A stretch of 64,000 nucleotides of DNA from Streptomyces fulvoviolaceus (GCF_000718165.1 NZ_JOEY01000028.1:62001-126000), one strand, 5' to 3'; shown: positions 1 to 8,328, numbered from the stretch's first letter. Translations and numbers: made by a program. Notes: generated by a model not told the origin, from the letters alone.

Positions 1-193
1 CCGCGAGCACGGTGACCCGGTGTCCCCTCCGGTCCCAGTCGTCCCCGGTACCGGCGAGCAGCCCACGGGCCGCCTGCCACCTCCCCTGCGCCAACGCGGC
101 CCGCGCGGCGATGAGTTCGGCGTCGTCGAGGGCCGCGTCGAAGGCCTGGGCGGCACGTTTTCGACTGCGGCCGAAGGGGGGTGGGGGTGACAC
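1..193 (-). CDS. Hypothetical protein, N-terminal part only (gene runs off the left edge)
   Basis: This frame is open from a GTG at 193 to the window edge, about 64 codons. The start is chosen because AGGA lies 7-10 bases upstream. The peptide starts MSPPPFGRSRKRAAQ and continues with AFDAALDDAELIAARAALAQ, then a stretch rich in Ala, Arg and Leu with GDDWDRRGHR, which looks like the first helical repeat of a TPR-like streptomycete protein of unknown function. No signal peptide is visible. It is divergent from the membrane protein at 597. The reading rests on codon bias, the ribosome binding site and resemblance to hypothetical proteins remembered from Streptomyces. The function is not known and the rest of the gene is outside the window. 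Confidence 0.6.
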   Translation of the reverse strand, partial: MSPPPPFGRSRKRAAQAFDAALDDAELIAARAALAQGRWQAARGLLAGTGDDWDRRGHRVTVLA

Positions 194-596
194 CGGGGGG
201 TCTTCCTCACGGGAAGCGGCTCGTGGTGGGCTGTCGGGTCGGATTGTTCGGAGTGCCATCGAATGATCACGGACAGCCAACCCCCAGCCAATGCTTTACG
301 TCAAGGCCCGGAGGCGCGTTACACGCGTCAACCCCCTTGAACAGGGCGGGACTTGAGCCGCAACGGATCCCGCACCGCCCGCGTTCACGCCCACCGCTGT
401 GGCGTACGCCATGGCGCCGCGCGCCCCGCCACCGCACCATGGCAGGGCGGTCGTACCCGTCCCCCTTGATCGACAGGGCGTGGTGACCGCATCAACTGCC
501 CGATTCCGGGTACTCCCAGGACCACGCCGGGCCCTGGGACGCTACAGTCACCCACTACGCACCCCGCCGCCCGGCCGGATGATCGAGGTACGCAGC
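194..596. other. Intergenic region between divergent genes (about 400 bp)
   Basis: No convincing gene lies here. Open frames across it are short or have poor codon use. It must hold the promoters of the divergent genes at 193 (minus) and 597 (plus). A short near-palindrome, CGCGTTACACGCG, sits around 317-330, and a possible -10 hexamer TACAGT lies at 543-548, but no convincing -35 accompanies it. I see nothing else. Confidence 0.5.
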
Positions 597-1490
597 GTGT
601 CGGTTCTGGTTCTGATACTCGCCGTGAGCGCTGCGTGCTGCCTGGGCTTCGGCTTCGTGCTCCAGCAGAACGTGGCCCGCCAGGCCCCGCTCAGCGACTT
701 CCTCTCGCCGCGGCTGCTCCTGGACCTGGTCAAGGTGCCCCGCTGGCTCGGCGGCATCGGACTGATGGTGGCCGGCATGGTCCTCGGCGCGATCGCGCTG
801 AGCCAGGGCGAGGTGTCCCTCGTGGAGCCCCTGCTCGCCACGAACCTGCTCTTCGCGCTCGCCCTGTCCCGCAAGCAGACCAAGCAGCCGCTGGGCCGCC
901 AGGGCTGGGCGGGTCTCGCGCTGCTCGCGGGCGGTGTGACCGCGTTCATCGTGGCGGGCGAGCCGCGCGGCGGCGCAGCGATCGCCGACCCGTTCCGCCA
1001 CTGGCTGATCATCGGCGCCATGGTCGGCGCCGCCCTGCTGCTCACGACGTACGCCAAGCGTTCCCGCCTCAGCTCCGGCCCGGTCCTGCTGTCCCTGGCG
1101 GCCGGTCTGCTCTACGGCGTCCAGGACGCCCTCACCCGGGTGAGCGGCCAGCGCTTCTCCGAGGGCGGCCTCATGGAGCTGCTGACCGGCTGGCAGCCGT
1201 ACGGCGTGCTCGTCCTCGGCGTCACCGGCCTGATCCTGGTGCAGAGCGCCTTCGAGACCGCTCCCCTGCGGATGTCCCTCCCCGCCCTGACCGCCGCCCA
1301 GCCGCTGGCCGGCATCATCTGCGGCGTGGGCTTCCTGGGCGACCGGCTGCACACCGACGCCGTGGCGCTGACCTGGCAGGCGCTGGGCCTGGCGGCCGTC
1401 GTGACGGGCATCGTGCTGCTGGGGCTGCACCCGGCGATGCCGTGCGGTGCGACAGAGCCGCAGCGGGCGAAGGACCTGCAGCCGAACTGA
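597..1490 (+). CDS. DMT/EamA-like multi-span membrane protein
   Basis: The product is 297 residues, almost entirely hydrophobic, with about nine or ten predicted membrane spans, consistent with the drug/metabolite transporter superfamily. Residues 1-25 (MSVLVLILAVSAACCLGFGF) form the first span. The motif LGAIALSQGEVSLVEPLLAT, about a quarter of the way in, is typical of the actinobacterial DMT family that resembles magnesium-transporter NIPA proteins. I chose GTG 597 because GAGG lies eight bases upstream; the frame is open further upstream but without a binding site or plausible protein sequence. It likely sits in the cytoplasmic membrane. The substrate cannot be told. The NUDIX gene follows 33 bases later on the same strand. 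Confidence 0.8.
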   Translation: MSVLVLILAVSAACCLGFGFVLQQNVARQAPLSDFLSPRLLLDLVKVPRWLGGIGLMVAGMVLGAIALSQGEVSLVEPLLATNLLFALALSRKQTKQPLGRQGWAGLALLAGGVTAFIVAGEPRGGAAIADPFRHWLIIGAMVGAALLLTTYAKRSRLSSGPVLLSLAAGLLYGVQDALTRVSGQRFSEGGLMELLTGWQPYGVLVLGVTGLILVQSAFETAPLRMSLPALTAAQPLAGIICGVGFLGDRLHTDAVALTWQALGLAAVVTGIVLLGLHPAMPCGATEPQRAKDLQPN

Positions 1491-1523
1491 ACCTCCCCCG
1501 CACGCTCCTGCTTGGATGAGGGC

Positions 1524-2039
1524 ATGAGCGCTGCTGACGAGATCCTCGACATCGTCGACGAGAACGACCACGTCGTCGGACAGTCCCCGCGCGGCGAGGC
1601 CTATGCGAAGGGCCTGCGCCACCGCTGCGTCTTCATCCAGGCCAGGGACTCCGCGGGCCGCCTCTTCGTCCACCGCCGTACCCCGACCAAGCTGGTCTTC
1701 CCCTCCCTGTACGACATGTTCGTCGGCGGAGTGGTCGGCACGGGCGAGTCCTACGACGACGCGGCCCTGCGCGAGGCCGAGGAGGAACTGGGCGTCACCG
1801 GCCTCCCCCGCCCCGAGTACCTGTTCAAGTTCCTCTACGACGACGGCGCCGGCCAGACCTGGTGGTCCGCGGTGTACGAGGTCCGCTGCGACCTCCCGGT
1901 GAGCCCTCAGGTGGAGGAGGTCGCCTGGCACGACTTCCTGCCGGAGGACGAGGTGGAGCGGCGGCTCGGCGACTGGGAGTGGGTGCCGGACGGGCTGGCG
2001 GCGTACGAGCGGCTGAAGACCCATAGGTCGAGGGGCTGA
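1524..2039 (+). CDS. NUDIX hydrolase
   Basis: The 171-residue protein carries a full NUDIX box, GGVVGTGESYDDAALREAEE followed by ELGV, at about residues 73-96, matching Gx5Ex7REUxEExGU. The box Glu residues bind the divalent metals used to split a nucleoside diphosphate linked to another moiety. The N-terminus (EILDIVDENDHVVGQ) and the HRRTPTKLVFPSLYD segment resemble the isopentenyl-diphosphate-isomerase-like/YfcD branch of NUDIX enzymes. The substrate is unknown. ATG 1524 is preferred; a TTG at 1512 is in frame but has no better binding site, and the GAGGG before 1524 is unusually close. The protein is probably cytosolic. Confidence 0.88.
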   Translation: MSAADEILDIVDENDHVVGQSPRGEAYAKGLRHRCVFIQARDSAGRLFVHRRTPTKLVFPSLYDMFVGGVVGTGESYDDAALREAEEELGVTGLPRPEYLFKFLYDDGAGQTWWSAVYEVRCDLPVSPQVEEVAWHDFLPEDEVERRLGDWEWVPDGLAAYERLKTHRSRG

Positions 2040-2061
2040 GCGGCCCGATAGGGTCCTGCAC

Positions 2062-2454
2062 GTGATCGGTTTCGTGCAGAACGTCCGCCTCTGGTTCGCC
2101 CCCCAGGAGGTCCGGCGCGAGGGCAACACCCCCGACTACCGTTTCTCGCTGGCGAACGAACGCACCTTTCTGGCCTGGCTGCGCACCGCTCTCGCGCTGA
2201 TCGGCGGCGGTTTCGCCGTGGACCAGTTCCTGCCGGACCTGCGCTGGGGCTGGCGGGTCGGGCTGGCGCTCGCGCTGCTCGCGGCCGGTGTGCTGTGCTC
2301 GCTGCGGGCGGTCAACCACTGGGTGCGCTGCGAGCGGGCCATGCGCCGGGGCGAGGATCTGCCGGTGTCCCGGTTCCCGGCGCTGCTGAGCCTGGTGGTC
2401 GCGGTCGTGGCCGTCGCGATGGTGGTCGTGGTGCTCGTCAGGTGGGAGGGGTGA
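2062..2454 (+). CDS. DUF202 (YidH-like) inner membrane protein
   Basis: This is a 130-residue protein with the DUF202 signature FSLANERTFLAWLRTALALIG near residue 30, followed by three hydrophobic segments: about 40-55, 63-85 and 105-127. The family is widespread in bacterial inner membranes (YidH in Escherichia coli) and has no settled function. The GTG start follows the upstream NUDIX stop by 22 bases. Its stop codon overlaps the GTG start of the next gene by four bases (GTGA), so the two are translationally coupled. Confidence 0.85.
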   Translation: MIGFVQNVRLWFAPQEVRREGNTPDYRFSLANERTFLAWLRTALALIGGGFAVDQFLPDLRWGWRVGLALALLAAGVLCSLRAVNHWVRCERAMRRGEDLPVSRFPALLSLVVAVVAVAMVVVVLVRWEG

Positions 2455-2783
2455 ACGGGGCGGACACCCGCACCGACCCCGAGCGGGACCCGGGGCTGCA
2501 GCCCGAGCGGACGCGGCTGGCGTGGCGGCGTACGACACTGTCCGGCACCGTCTCCGCCGTACTCGCCGCGAAGACCGCGCTGCACGGCGGCCCGTCGCCC
2601 GCGAGCCTCGTCGTCTGCGCCCTGTGCTGCGCCCTCTGGCTGGGCTTCCTCCTCGTCGCCCACCGCCGCATCCGCACCCTGACCTCGGCCGGCAGCGCGT
2701 CGGCGCTCGCCCCCCGGCACGCCACCGCGGCGGTCCTGTGCACGGTGGCCATGGCGGTCTGCGGGGCGGCGCTCGTGCTCTGA
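2451..2783 (+). CDS. Second DUF202-family membrane protein
   Basis: The product is 110 residues, MNGADTRTDPERDPGLQPER then TRLAWRRTTLSGTVSAVLAA, which is the shorter, more divergent partner normally found behind a DUF202 protein. It retains the ERTRLAWRRT core and three hydrophobic segments. The GTG start overlaps the stop of the first DUF202 gene, and GGAGG lies just before it. The pairing suggests the two subunits form one membrane complex; that is inferred from gene order. The function is unknown. Confidence 0.82.
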   Translation: MNGADTRTDPERDPGLQPERTRLAWRRTTLSGTVSAVLAAKTALHGGPSPASLVVCALCCALWLGFLLVAHRRIRTLTSAGSASALAPRHATAAVLCTVAMAVCGAALVL

Positions 2784-2962
2784 GCGGGCCCGGTCCCGGC
2801 GGGCGGGTGGACCGGGTCCGCCGTACCGTCGACAGGTGATGGCCTTCATGGGGCCACCCCTCCGGGGTACCCGGACGCCACGCAGGACCGAATGGCCGGA
2901 TATGCGCGGTTCGCGTGGCAGCCTGTCCGACGTCACCCACCGCACCTTCGAAGGTGAGCACC

Positions 2963-3259
2963 ATGACCACCCTCCACCACGAACACGCCTCCCACACGCA
3001 CGCCCACGGCCCGGACTGCGGTCACACGGAAGTGCCGCACGGCGACCACGTCGACTACGCGCACGACGGCCACCTGCACCGCGAGCACGGCGGACACTGG
3101 GACGAGTGCGAGCCCGGCGGACACATCTCGCACGAGGGCCACGAGCACCGGCACGGGCAGGACTGCGGGCACGAGAGCGTCCTGCACGGCGACCACGTCG
3201 ACTACCTCCACGACGGCCACCGGCACGCCTCGCACGACGGGCACTGGGACGACCACTGA
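2963..3259 (+). CDS. Small histidine-rich, probable metal-binding protein
   Basis: The protein has 98 residues, of which I count about 28 histidines, with many Asp and Glu. It is built from two diverged copies of a unit of about 30 residues: residues 20-48 and 67-97 both read CGH....HGDHVDY.HDGH.H..H.GHWD. Each unit has one Cys-Gly-His and several H-x-H or H-x-x-H pairs, which suit binding of zinc, nickel or copper. There is no signal peptide or membrane segment, so a cytosolic metal store or chaperone is the natural inference. ATG 2963 follows an AAGGTGAG binding site. No Zur- or Nur-type operator was seen upstream. A strong terminator follows at 3295. Confidence 0.85.
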   Translation: MTTLHHEHASHTHAHGPDCGHTEVPHGDHVDYAHDGHLHREHGGHWDECEPGGHISHEGHEHRHGQDCGHESVLHGDHVDYLHDGHRHASHDGHWDDH

Positions 3260-3294
3260 CACCAGGCCCCCTCGCCCTGGCCGAGATGCACCGA

Positions 3295-3332
3295 CCGACA
3301 GCTCCCCGCCGCACCGGGCGGGGAGCTGTCGG
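3295..3332 (+). terminator. Perfect 16-bp stem-loop terminator
   Basis: The arms CCGACAGCTCCCCGCC (3295-3310) and its exact complement (3317-3332) enclose a six-base loop, 35 bases after the histidine-rich gene. No T-run follows, as is usual in Streptomyces. It probably also insulates the next operon. Confidence 0.85.
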
Positions 3333-3374
3333 CCTATCGTGGCTCCGATCACGTCGGCCCCGCCCACTGGACGA

Positions 3375-3394
3375 CATACCGACCAGTCGGCATG
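3375..3394 (+). promoter_or_regulatory. Palindromic TetR-type operator, site A
   Basis: The site reads CATACCGACCAGTCGGCATG, nearly perfect dyad symmetry, 43 bases before the phosphotransferase start. The same 20-bp motif occurs in three other promoters in this window (16766, 31715 and 42714). Binding by a TetR-family regulator is inferred from form and context. Confidence 0.65.
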
Positions 3395-3436
3395 ATGGGT
3401 CGGGTCCCGTTCACGCGCGCGCACCAAGGAGCATCG

Positions 3437-4471
3437 ATGAGCCCCGACCATCCGCCCGGACTCGATCTCGACCGGCTGCGCGGCCTGCTCGACCGTGAGC
3501 GGCCCGGCCTGGTGCAGGGCCCCCTCACCGGCCGGCTGATCGAAGGCGGACGGTCCAACCTCACCTACGCGCTCTCGGACGGCACCTCGAAGTGGGTCGT
3601 ACGACGGCCCCCGCTCGGCCATGTCCTGGCCACCGCGCACGACATGAAGCGTGAGCACCGGGTGATCCACGCGCTGCACCCGACGGATGTACCGGTGCCA
3701 CGCGCGCTACTGCTGTGCGAGGACGAGGAGGTGCTCGGGGCGCCCTTCTACGTCATGGAGTTCGTCGAGGGCACCCCGTACCGCACCGCCGACCAGCTCG
3801 CCCCGCTCGGCCCGGAGCGCACCCGGGGCGCGGTGCTGTCCCTGGTGGACACGCTCGTCGAGCTGCACGCGGTGGACCCCGCCTCGGTGGGCCTCGCGGA
3901 CTTCGGCCGGCCCGAGGGCTTCCTGGACCGGCAGCTGCGCCGCTGGGGCAAGCAGCTGGACGCCTCCCGCAACCGCGAGCTGGCCGGCATCGACGAGCTG
4001 CACGCGGCGCTCGGACGGAACCTGCCCCAGTCCCCCGCGCCCGCCGTCGTGCACGGCGACTACCGGCTCGACAACGTCCTCATCGGGGACGACGACCAGA
4101 TCAAGGCGATCCTCGACTGGGAGATGTCGACGCTGGGCGACCCGCTCACCGACCTCGGCCTGCTGGTGATGTACAGCATGCCGCTCGGCATGCCGGACTC
4201 CCCCGTCTCCACGACCGCCGAGGCCGCGGGGCACCCGGATCCGGCCGAACTGATCCAGCGGTACGCCGAGCGCTCGGGGCGGGACGTCTCCGCGGTCTCC
4301 TGGTACACGGCGTTCGCCTGGTTCAAGCTCGCCGTGATCCTGGAGGGCATCCACTACCGCTACACCCTGGGCCAGACGGTCGGCCGCGGCTTCGACCGCA
4401 TCGGCGACCTGGTCCCGGTCTTCATCGAGCACGGCCTGACCACTCTTCACGAAGGCATCCAGGAAGGCTGA
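3437..4471 (+). CDS. APH-family phosphotransferase paired with acyl-CoA dehydrogenase
   Basis: This 344-residue protein of the aminoglycoside-phosphotransferase/choline-kinase fold has the catalytic loop VVHGDYRLDNVLIGD at about residues 203-217 and the metal-binding motif AILDWEMSTLGDP at about 225-237. In actinobacteria this subfamily lies next to acyl-CoA dehydrogenases and in animals it is fused to one (ACAD10/11), where it phosphorylates 4-hydroxyacyl-CoA. A role in 4-hydroxy fatty-acid breakdown is therefore likely rather than drug resistance. ATG 3437 has AAGGAG six bases upstream. The acyl-CoA dehydrogenase follows after five bases, so they are one operon, probably controlled by the palindrome at 3375. 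Confidence 0.88.
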   Translation: MSPDHPPGLDLDRLRGLLDRERPGLVQGPLTGRLIEGGRSNLTYALSDGTSKWVVRRPPLGHVLATAHDMKREHRVIHALHPTDVPVPRALLLCEDEEVLGAPFYVMEFVEGTPYRTADQLAPLGPERTRGAVLSLVDTLVELHAVDPASVGLADFGRPEGFLDRQLRRWGKQLDASRNRELAGIDELHAALGRNLPQSPAPAVVHGDYRLDNVLIGDDDQIKAILDWEMSTLGDPLTDLGLLVMYSMPLGMPDSPVSTTAEAAGHPDPAELIQRYAERSGRDVSAVSWYTAFAWFKLAVILEGIHYRYTLGQTVGRGFDRIGDLVPVFIEHGLTTLHEGIQEG

Positions 4472-4476
4472 TCCGC

Positions 4477-5691
4477 ATGGACTTCGCGTTCGACGCACGC
4501 ACCGAGGAGCTGCGCGCCAAGCTGCTCGCCTTCATGGACGAGTACGTCTACCCGGCCGAGGCCGTGGCCGAGGAGCAGCGCGCACAGCTGGCCTCGCCCT
4601 GGGACACCCCGGCCGTGGTCGAGGAGCTGAAGGCCGAGGCGCGCAGGCAGGGCCTGTGGAACCTCTTCCTCCCCAACACCGAGTACGGCGCCGGGCTGAC
4701 CAACCTCCAGTACGCGCCGCTGGCCGAGATCACCGGCCGCTCCCCGCAGTTGGCGCCCACCGCGCTGAACTGCGCGGCGCCCGACACGGGCAACATGGAG
4801 GTGCTCTCGCAGTTCGGCGACGAGCAGCAGAAGAAGCAGTGGCTGGAGCCGCTGCTCGCGGGCGAGATCCGGTCGGCCTTCGCGATGACGGAGCCGGAGG
4901 TGGCCTCCTCCGATGCCACGAACATCACGACGTACATCGAGAGGGATGCCGACGAATACGTCGTCACCGGCCGCAAGTGGTACATCTCCGGGGCGATGAA
5001 CCCGGACTGCAAGATCTTCATCGTGATGGGCAAGACGGACCCGGACGGCGAGGACATCCGCCGCCAGCAGTCCATGATCCTGGTCCCGCGTGACACCCCC
5101 GGTGTCACCGTCAAGCGCGCCATGCAGGTCTTCGGCTACGAGGACCACTACCACGGCGGCCACGCCGAGGTGATCTTCGACCACGCGCGCGTGCCGGCGG
5201 CCAACCTGATCGGCGAGGAGGGCGGCGGCTTCGCCATCGCCCAGGCCCGGCTCGGCCCCGGCCGCATCCACCACTGCATGCGGCTGATCGGCATGGCCGA
5301 GCGGGCGATCGAGCTGATGTGCAGGCGGGCCGTGTCCCGTACGGCCTTCGGCAAGGCGCTGGCCCAGCAGGGCGTGGTCCACAACTGGATCGCCGACGCG
5401 CGGGTGCAGGTCGAACAGCTGCGGCTCCTTGTGCTGAAGACGGCCTGGCTGATGGACACCGTCGGCAACAGGGGCGCCCACACGGAGATCCAGTCCATCA
5501 AGATCGCCACGCCGCGTGCGGTCGTCGACATCATCGACCGGGCGATCCAGCTGCACGGCGCGGGCGGTCTGAGCCAGGACTTCCCGCTGGCCGAGCTCTA
5601 CGCCGGCGCCCGGACGCTGATGATCGCGGACGGTCCGGACGAGGTCCACCAGCGGTCGCTGGCGCGACGGGAGCTGAAGCGATACGCGTAG
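4477..5691 (+). CDS. Acyl-CoA dehydrogenase (ACAD10/11-like)
   Basis: This 404-residue flavoprotein oxidises an acyl-CoA to the enoyl-CoA. The usual ACAD segments are visible: the FAMTEPEVASSDATNI substrate/FAD loop near residue 130, RKWYISGAMNP near 165, the VPAANLIGEEGGGF middle segment, and the C-terminal helix region ending QLHGAGGLSQDFPLAELYAG with ADGPDEVH. Length and sequence match the ACAD10/11-type FadE proteins that partner the phosphotransferase encoded just upstream. The start is ATG 4477 with AGGAAGG before it, five bases after the upstream stop. The two enzymes would act in succession on 4-hydroxyacyl-CoA. The gene is convergent with the haem-enzyme operon. Confidence 0.92.
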   Translation: MDFAFDARTEELRAKLLAFMDEYVYPAEAVAEEQRAQLASPWDTPAVVEELKAEARRQGLWNLFLPNTEYGAGLTNLQYAPLAEITGRSPQLAPTALNCAAPDTGNMEVLSQFGDEQQKKQWLEPLLAGEIRSAFAMTEPEVASSDATNITTYIERDADEYVVTGRKWYISGAMNPDCKIFIVMGKTDPDGEDIRRQQSMILVPRDTPGVTVKRAMQVFGYEDHYHGGHAEVIFDHARVPAANLIGEEGGGFAIAQARLGPGRIHHCMRLIGMAERAIELMCRRAVSRTAFGKALAQQGVVHNWIADARVQVEQLRLLVLKTAWLMDTVGNRGAHTEIQSIKIATPRAVVDIIDRAIQLHGAGGLSQDFPLAELYAGARTLMIADGPDEVHQRSLARRELKRYA

Positions 5692-5736
5692 TCGGCGCGT
5701 TGACGGCAGGCCCTGCTCGAAGGGTGACGGCAGGCC

Positions 5737-6942
5737 CTACCCGAAGAAGGTGCCCGCGCCCGGCTCCACGTGCGGGGTTCCGTTCATCTCCTGGCGCAGC
5801 CGCGAGAGATGGACGTAGACCTCGCGCCGGGCGCGGTTCTGGTTGCCCAGCGGACGGTGCTCGGGGAGCGCGTGCCACGGGTTGACGGAGAGCCCGTCGG
5901 CCCGCGCCCGCTGCTCCGCGGGGTCGAGTTCCTGCCGCTCGATCCGCAGAGTGGCGACCCGGACGGGGCGTGACAGGCGCTCGGGCCAGACTACGGAGGC
6001 GTCCTCGATCGGCATCCGCACGGGATCGGTCTGCGGCTGTACGAGGAGGTCGAAGAAGACCTCCCGCCGGTGGAGCGTCCGTGCCAGGGCGTCGCGCAGA
6101 TAGTCGTCGGGCGGGTGTCGGGGCAGTCTCCCGCGCCTCCGGTCCCGTGGCACGAACCGGTACTGCATCGCCTGCCCCTCGCCGAGCAGGTAGGACGCGC
6201 AGCTCCAGTAGGCCGTCTCCAGCGGGCTGGAGTGGGTACGGGCGTACAGCCCCTGCATCACCAGATCGGCCAGATGACTGTCCTTCGGGCCCAGGAAGTA
6301 GAGGAGCGGGGTTCCGTCCCCGATCCGGCGCTGCAGTTTGACGTTCTCCACCACGTTCGGCGTGGTGAACGTCGGGGCGCTGATGCCGGTGAAGTCCTGG
6401 GTGTGCTTCTCGTCGTCGAGCAGTTTCGGCCCCGGTACGCCGACCACCTTCACACCGATGCTGAGGATCCCGTTGTCGTCGAGATCCGGCGGGGACAGCG
6501 GTCCGGGGCCGGCGAAGCGCACCCAGGCGGGGTACGTACTCGGGTGGGCGAAGAGCCCCTGCCGCAGTCGCGGTGGCAGACCGCCGTGGACCTGGAGCGA
6601 TGCCTTCACCACACCGTACGTCTTGGTGTTGCCCGCGCGTTGCGCGGTGCCGGGCTTGTACGTGTGGCGCAGAAACCGGCTCATCACTTCGATGATCTCG
6701 GCGGTGGCCTCGGCCTCGCCGGGGAGCGGCTGTTCCTGGGCGAGGGCGACGGGAGTTCGGGGGCGCCGGTGCCTGAGCCGGGCCTGGAGCGCGGCCTGGG
6801 TCAGCGCCTGGACGGGCGGGCGGAGAACCGTGTCGAAGAGGGGCCGGACGTAGGGGTCGACCCGGCGTTCCGCGGCGACGAGGCGCAGTACCGCGTCGTT
6901 GAACAGCTGCTGAGGCGTCTGCCGTTGCTCCCTCGTGGTCAT
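5737..6942 (-). CDS. Catalase-related haem protein (hydroperoxide-metabolising type)
   Basis: This 401-residue protein has the catalase core, shorter than true catalases. Catalase-like landmarks include YPAWVRFAGPGP, a GVKVVGVPG segment where catalases have GFAVKFY, and FTTPNVVEN. The proximal haem ligand appears conserved: Arg372-x3-Tyr376 (RREVY) matches the RxxxY of catalases. At the position of the catalytic distal His, however, the sequence is GNTKTYG, with Asn105. The family includes coral allene oxide synthase, so conversion of fatty-acid hydroperoxides rather than H2O2 dismutation is a reasonable inference. It is the last gene of a minus-strand operon; its ATG overlaps the stop of the Dyp peroxidase gene by four bases. 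Confidence 0.82.
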   Translation of the reverse strand: MTTREQRQTPQQLFNDAVLRLVAAERRVDPYVRPLFDTVLRPPVQALTQAALQARLRHRRPRTPVALAQEQPLPGEAEATAEIIEVMSRFLRHTYKPGTAQRAGNTKTYGVVKASLQVHGGLPPRLRQGLFAHPSTYPAWVRFAGPGPLSPPDLDDNGILSIGVKVVGVPGPKLLDDEKHTQDFTGISAPTFTTPNVVENVKLQRRIGDGTPLLYFLGPKDSHLADLVMQGLYARTHSSPLETAYWSCASYLLGEGQAMQYRFVPRDRRRGRLPRHPPDDYLRDALARTLHRREVFFDLLVQPQTDPVRMPIEDASVVWPERLSRPVRVATLRIERQELDPAEQRARADGLSVNPWHALPEHRPLGNQNRARREVYVHLSRLRQEMNGTPHVEPGAGTFFG

Positions 6943-8315
6943 ACCGGCATCGTGCTCAGGTAGCGCAGTGCGGGCACACCCGGCAGGAAGAAGTAGGCGC
7001 CACCGCGGACCTGGACGAAGGCGGGAACGCCGGGATGCCGTCGGCGCACCGGTTCGCGCTGCTCGGTGAAGGTGGCCCCGCGCGGGCCGCCCGGCGCGAT
7101 CAGAGGGTCGCTGTCGTCGTGCAGTCCGCTGAAGGCCGGGTCGTTGATCCAGCTGTGCTGGACGAACTCGTACTGCCTGGCCAGATCGCCGTTCAGGCAC
7201 ATGAAGTACAGCCCGCGCTCCGGGGGTGTCCCCTCGGTGGTGTAGCTGCGTCCACGGCGCAACAGCCGGTGGCGGTCGGTGACGTCGAGCGAGGCGGCGG
7301 TGCCCGGGCGCGGTTCCTGGGAGTCGCGGGGGTTGGCCCGGCGGATGTGCGCGCCGAGGGGGCAGCGCAGTCCGTCCGGGTCGTCCGCGTGGTAGCCGAA
7401 CTCCTCCTCGGCACGGGACGGGTCGTCCCGGTCGGGGGTCAGGACGAGCGGAGCGCCACTGGGCCAGCGGCCGACCATTTTCGCGGCCAGCCTCCGCTGC
7501 GCCGCGGCGTCGGGCGTGCCGTCCGGGCGCCGGGTGCGTTCACCGGTGTAGGACCAGAACGCGTCCACGTCCTGGCGTAGTTGACGGAGCACCAGATAGC
7601 TGCCGTCGCGGCCCAGATCGGGGCGGCCGGAACCGCCGGGGTCCGGGGGCAGCACCCGCTCGGGATCGGCGTCGGGTGCGAGCAGCGGGCGCTCGCCCAA
7701 CTGCCCGTAGGCGTTGGGGTGTCCGAGGACGAACTCGCCGGCGGGTAACGCCCGGTCGTGCCTGCCGTCGCCATGCCGCCCCTCGATCCCCGGCTGGGAC
7801 AGTCCGTCGCGGAAGCCGAAGGGCTCCGTGCCGCCGAGTTCGTCGGTCGGCAGTGCCATGACCGGGGCCAGGGCGCCCTGCGCGTCCCGCAGCCGCGCCG
7901 TGACTCGCCGGTCGAGGGAGGGCGCCGTGTCCGCGTAGACGAGCAGCAGGACGTGGACGGCGGGGTTGTCGGGGCCGCCCCACAGCCATCCCTTGGGGTC
8001 GGCCGGCCCGAGGTCGCCGAGCAGGCGTCCCCGGTGCTCGGTGGTCATGCCCTCGACGAACTGCGGGGCGAACGCGTCGACCGTCCGGTCCGGCAGTCCC
8101 ACGGCACGCAACCCCGCTGCCGTGAAGGCGATGTTGAGCGCCGCCTCGGGACGTGCGACGGCCCCGCTGGTGATCTCCCGGGCCCACCGGCCCAGCAGGG
8201 CGCGGGTGGCGGCCGCGTCCTCGACGGAAAGGAGCAGGAAGGCCGCGTACGGCAGCTTTCCGTACCCCCGCACGATCAGCCCCTGGACGTCCTCGGGCTC
8301 GAAAGCAGTACTCAT
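6939..8315 (-). CDS. Dyp-type haem peroxidase
   Basis: The product is 458 residues. It holds the Dyp signature GFRDG with the catalytic Asp170 and the proximal haem histidine His323 in LGAHIRRANPR. The C-terminal stretch has GLYFMCLNGDLARQYEFVQ, as in other Dyp enzymes. Dyp peroxidases use H2O2 or organic peroxides to oxidise bulky substrates. There is no signal peptide or Tat motif, so it is probably cytosolic. It is coupled to the catalase-like gene by a four-base overlap and follows the unknown 593-residue gene by 13 bases, so all share a transcript. In this setting it may consume peroxides made by the alpha-dioxygenase-like enzyme; that is inference. Confidence 0.9.
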   Translation of the reverse strand: MSTAFEPEDVQGLIVRGYGKLPYAAFLLLSVEDAAATRALLGRWAREITSGAVARPEAALNIAFTAAGLRAVGLPDRTVDAFAPQFVEGMTTEHRGRLLGDLGPADPKGWLWGGPDNPAVHVLLLVYADTAPSLDRRVTARLRDAQGALAPVMALPTDELGGTEPFGFRDGLSQPGIEGRHGDGRHDRALPAGEFVLGHPNAYGQLGERPLLAPDADPERVLPPDPGGSGRPDLGRDGSYLVLRQLRQDVDAFWSYTGERTRRPDGTPDAAAQRRLAAKMVGRWPSGAPLVLTPDRDDPSRAEEEFGYHADDPDGLRCPLGAHIRRANPRDSQEPRPGTAASLDVTDRHRLLRRGRSYTTEGTPPERGLYFMCLNGDLARQYEFVQHSWINDPAFSGLHDDSDPLIAPGGPRGATFTEQREPVRRRHPGVPAFVQVRGGAYFFLPGVPALRYLSTMPV

Positions 8316-8328
8316 GGCGTGCTCCCCC

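Noticed and set aside
3437..4471. Aminoglycoside resistance gene
   Set aside because: The APH fold is present, but the operon with an ACAD10/11-type acyl-CoA dehydrogenase fits 4-hydroxyacyl-CoA metabolism better.
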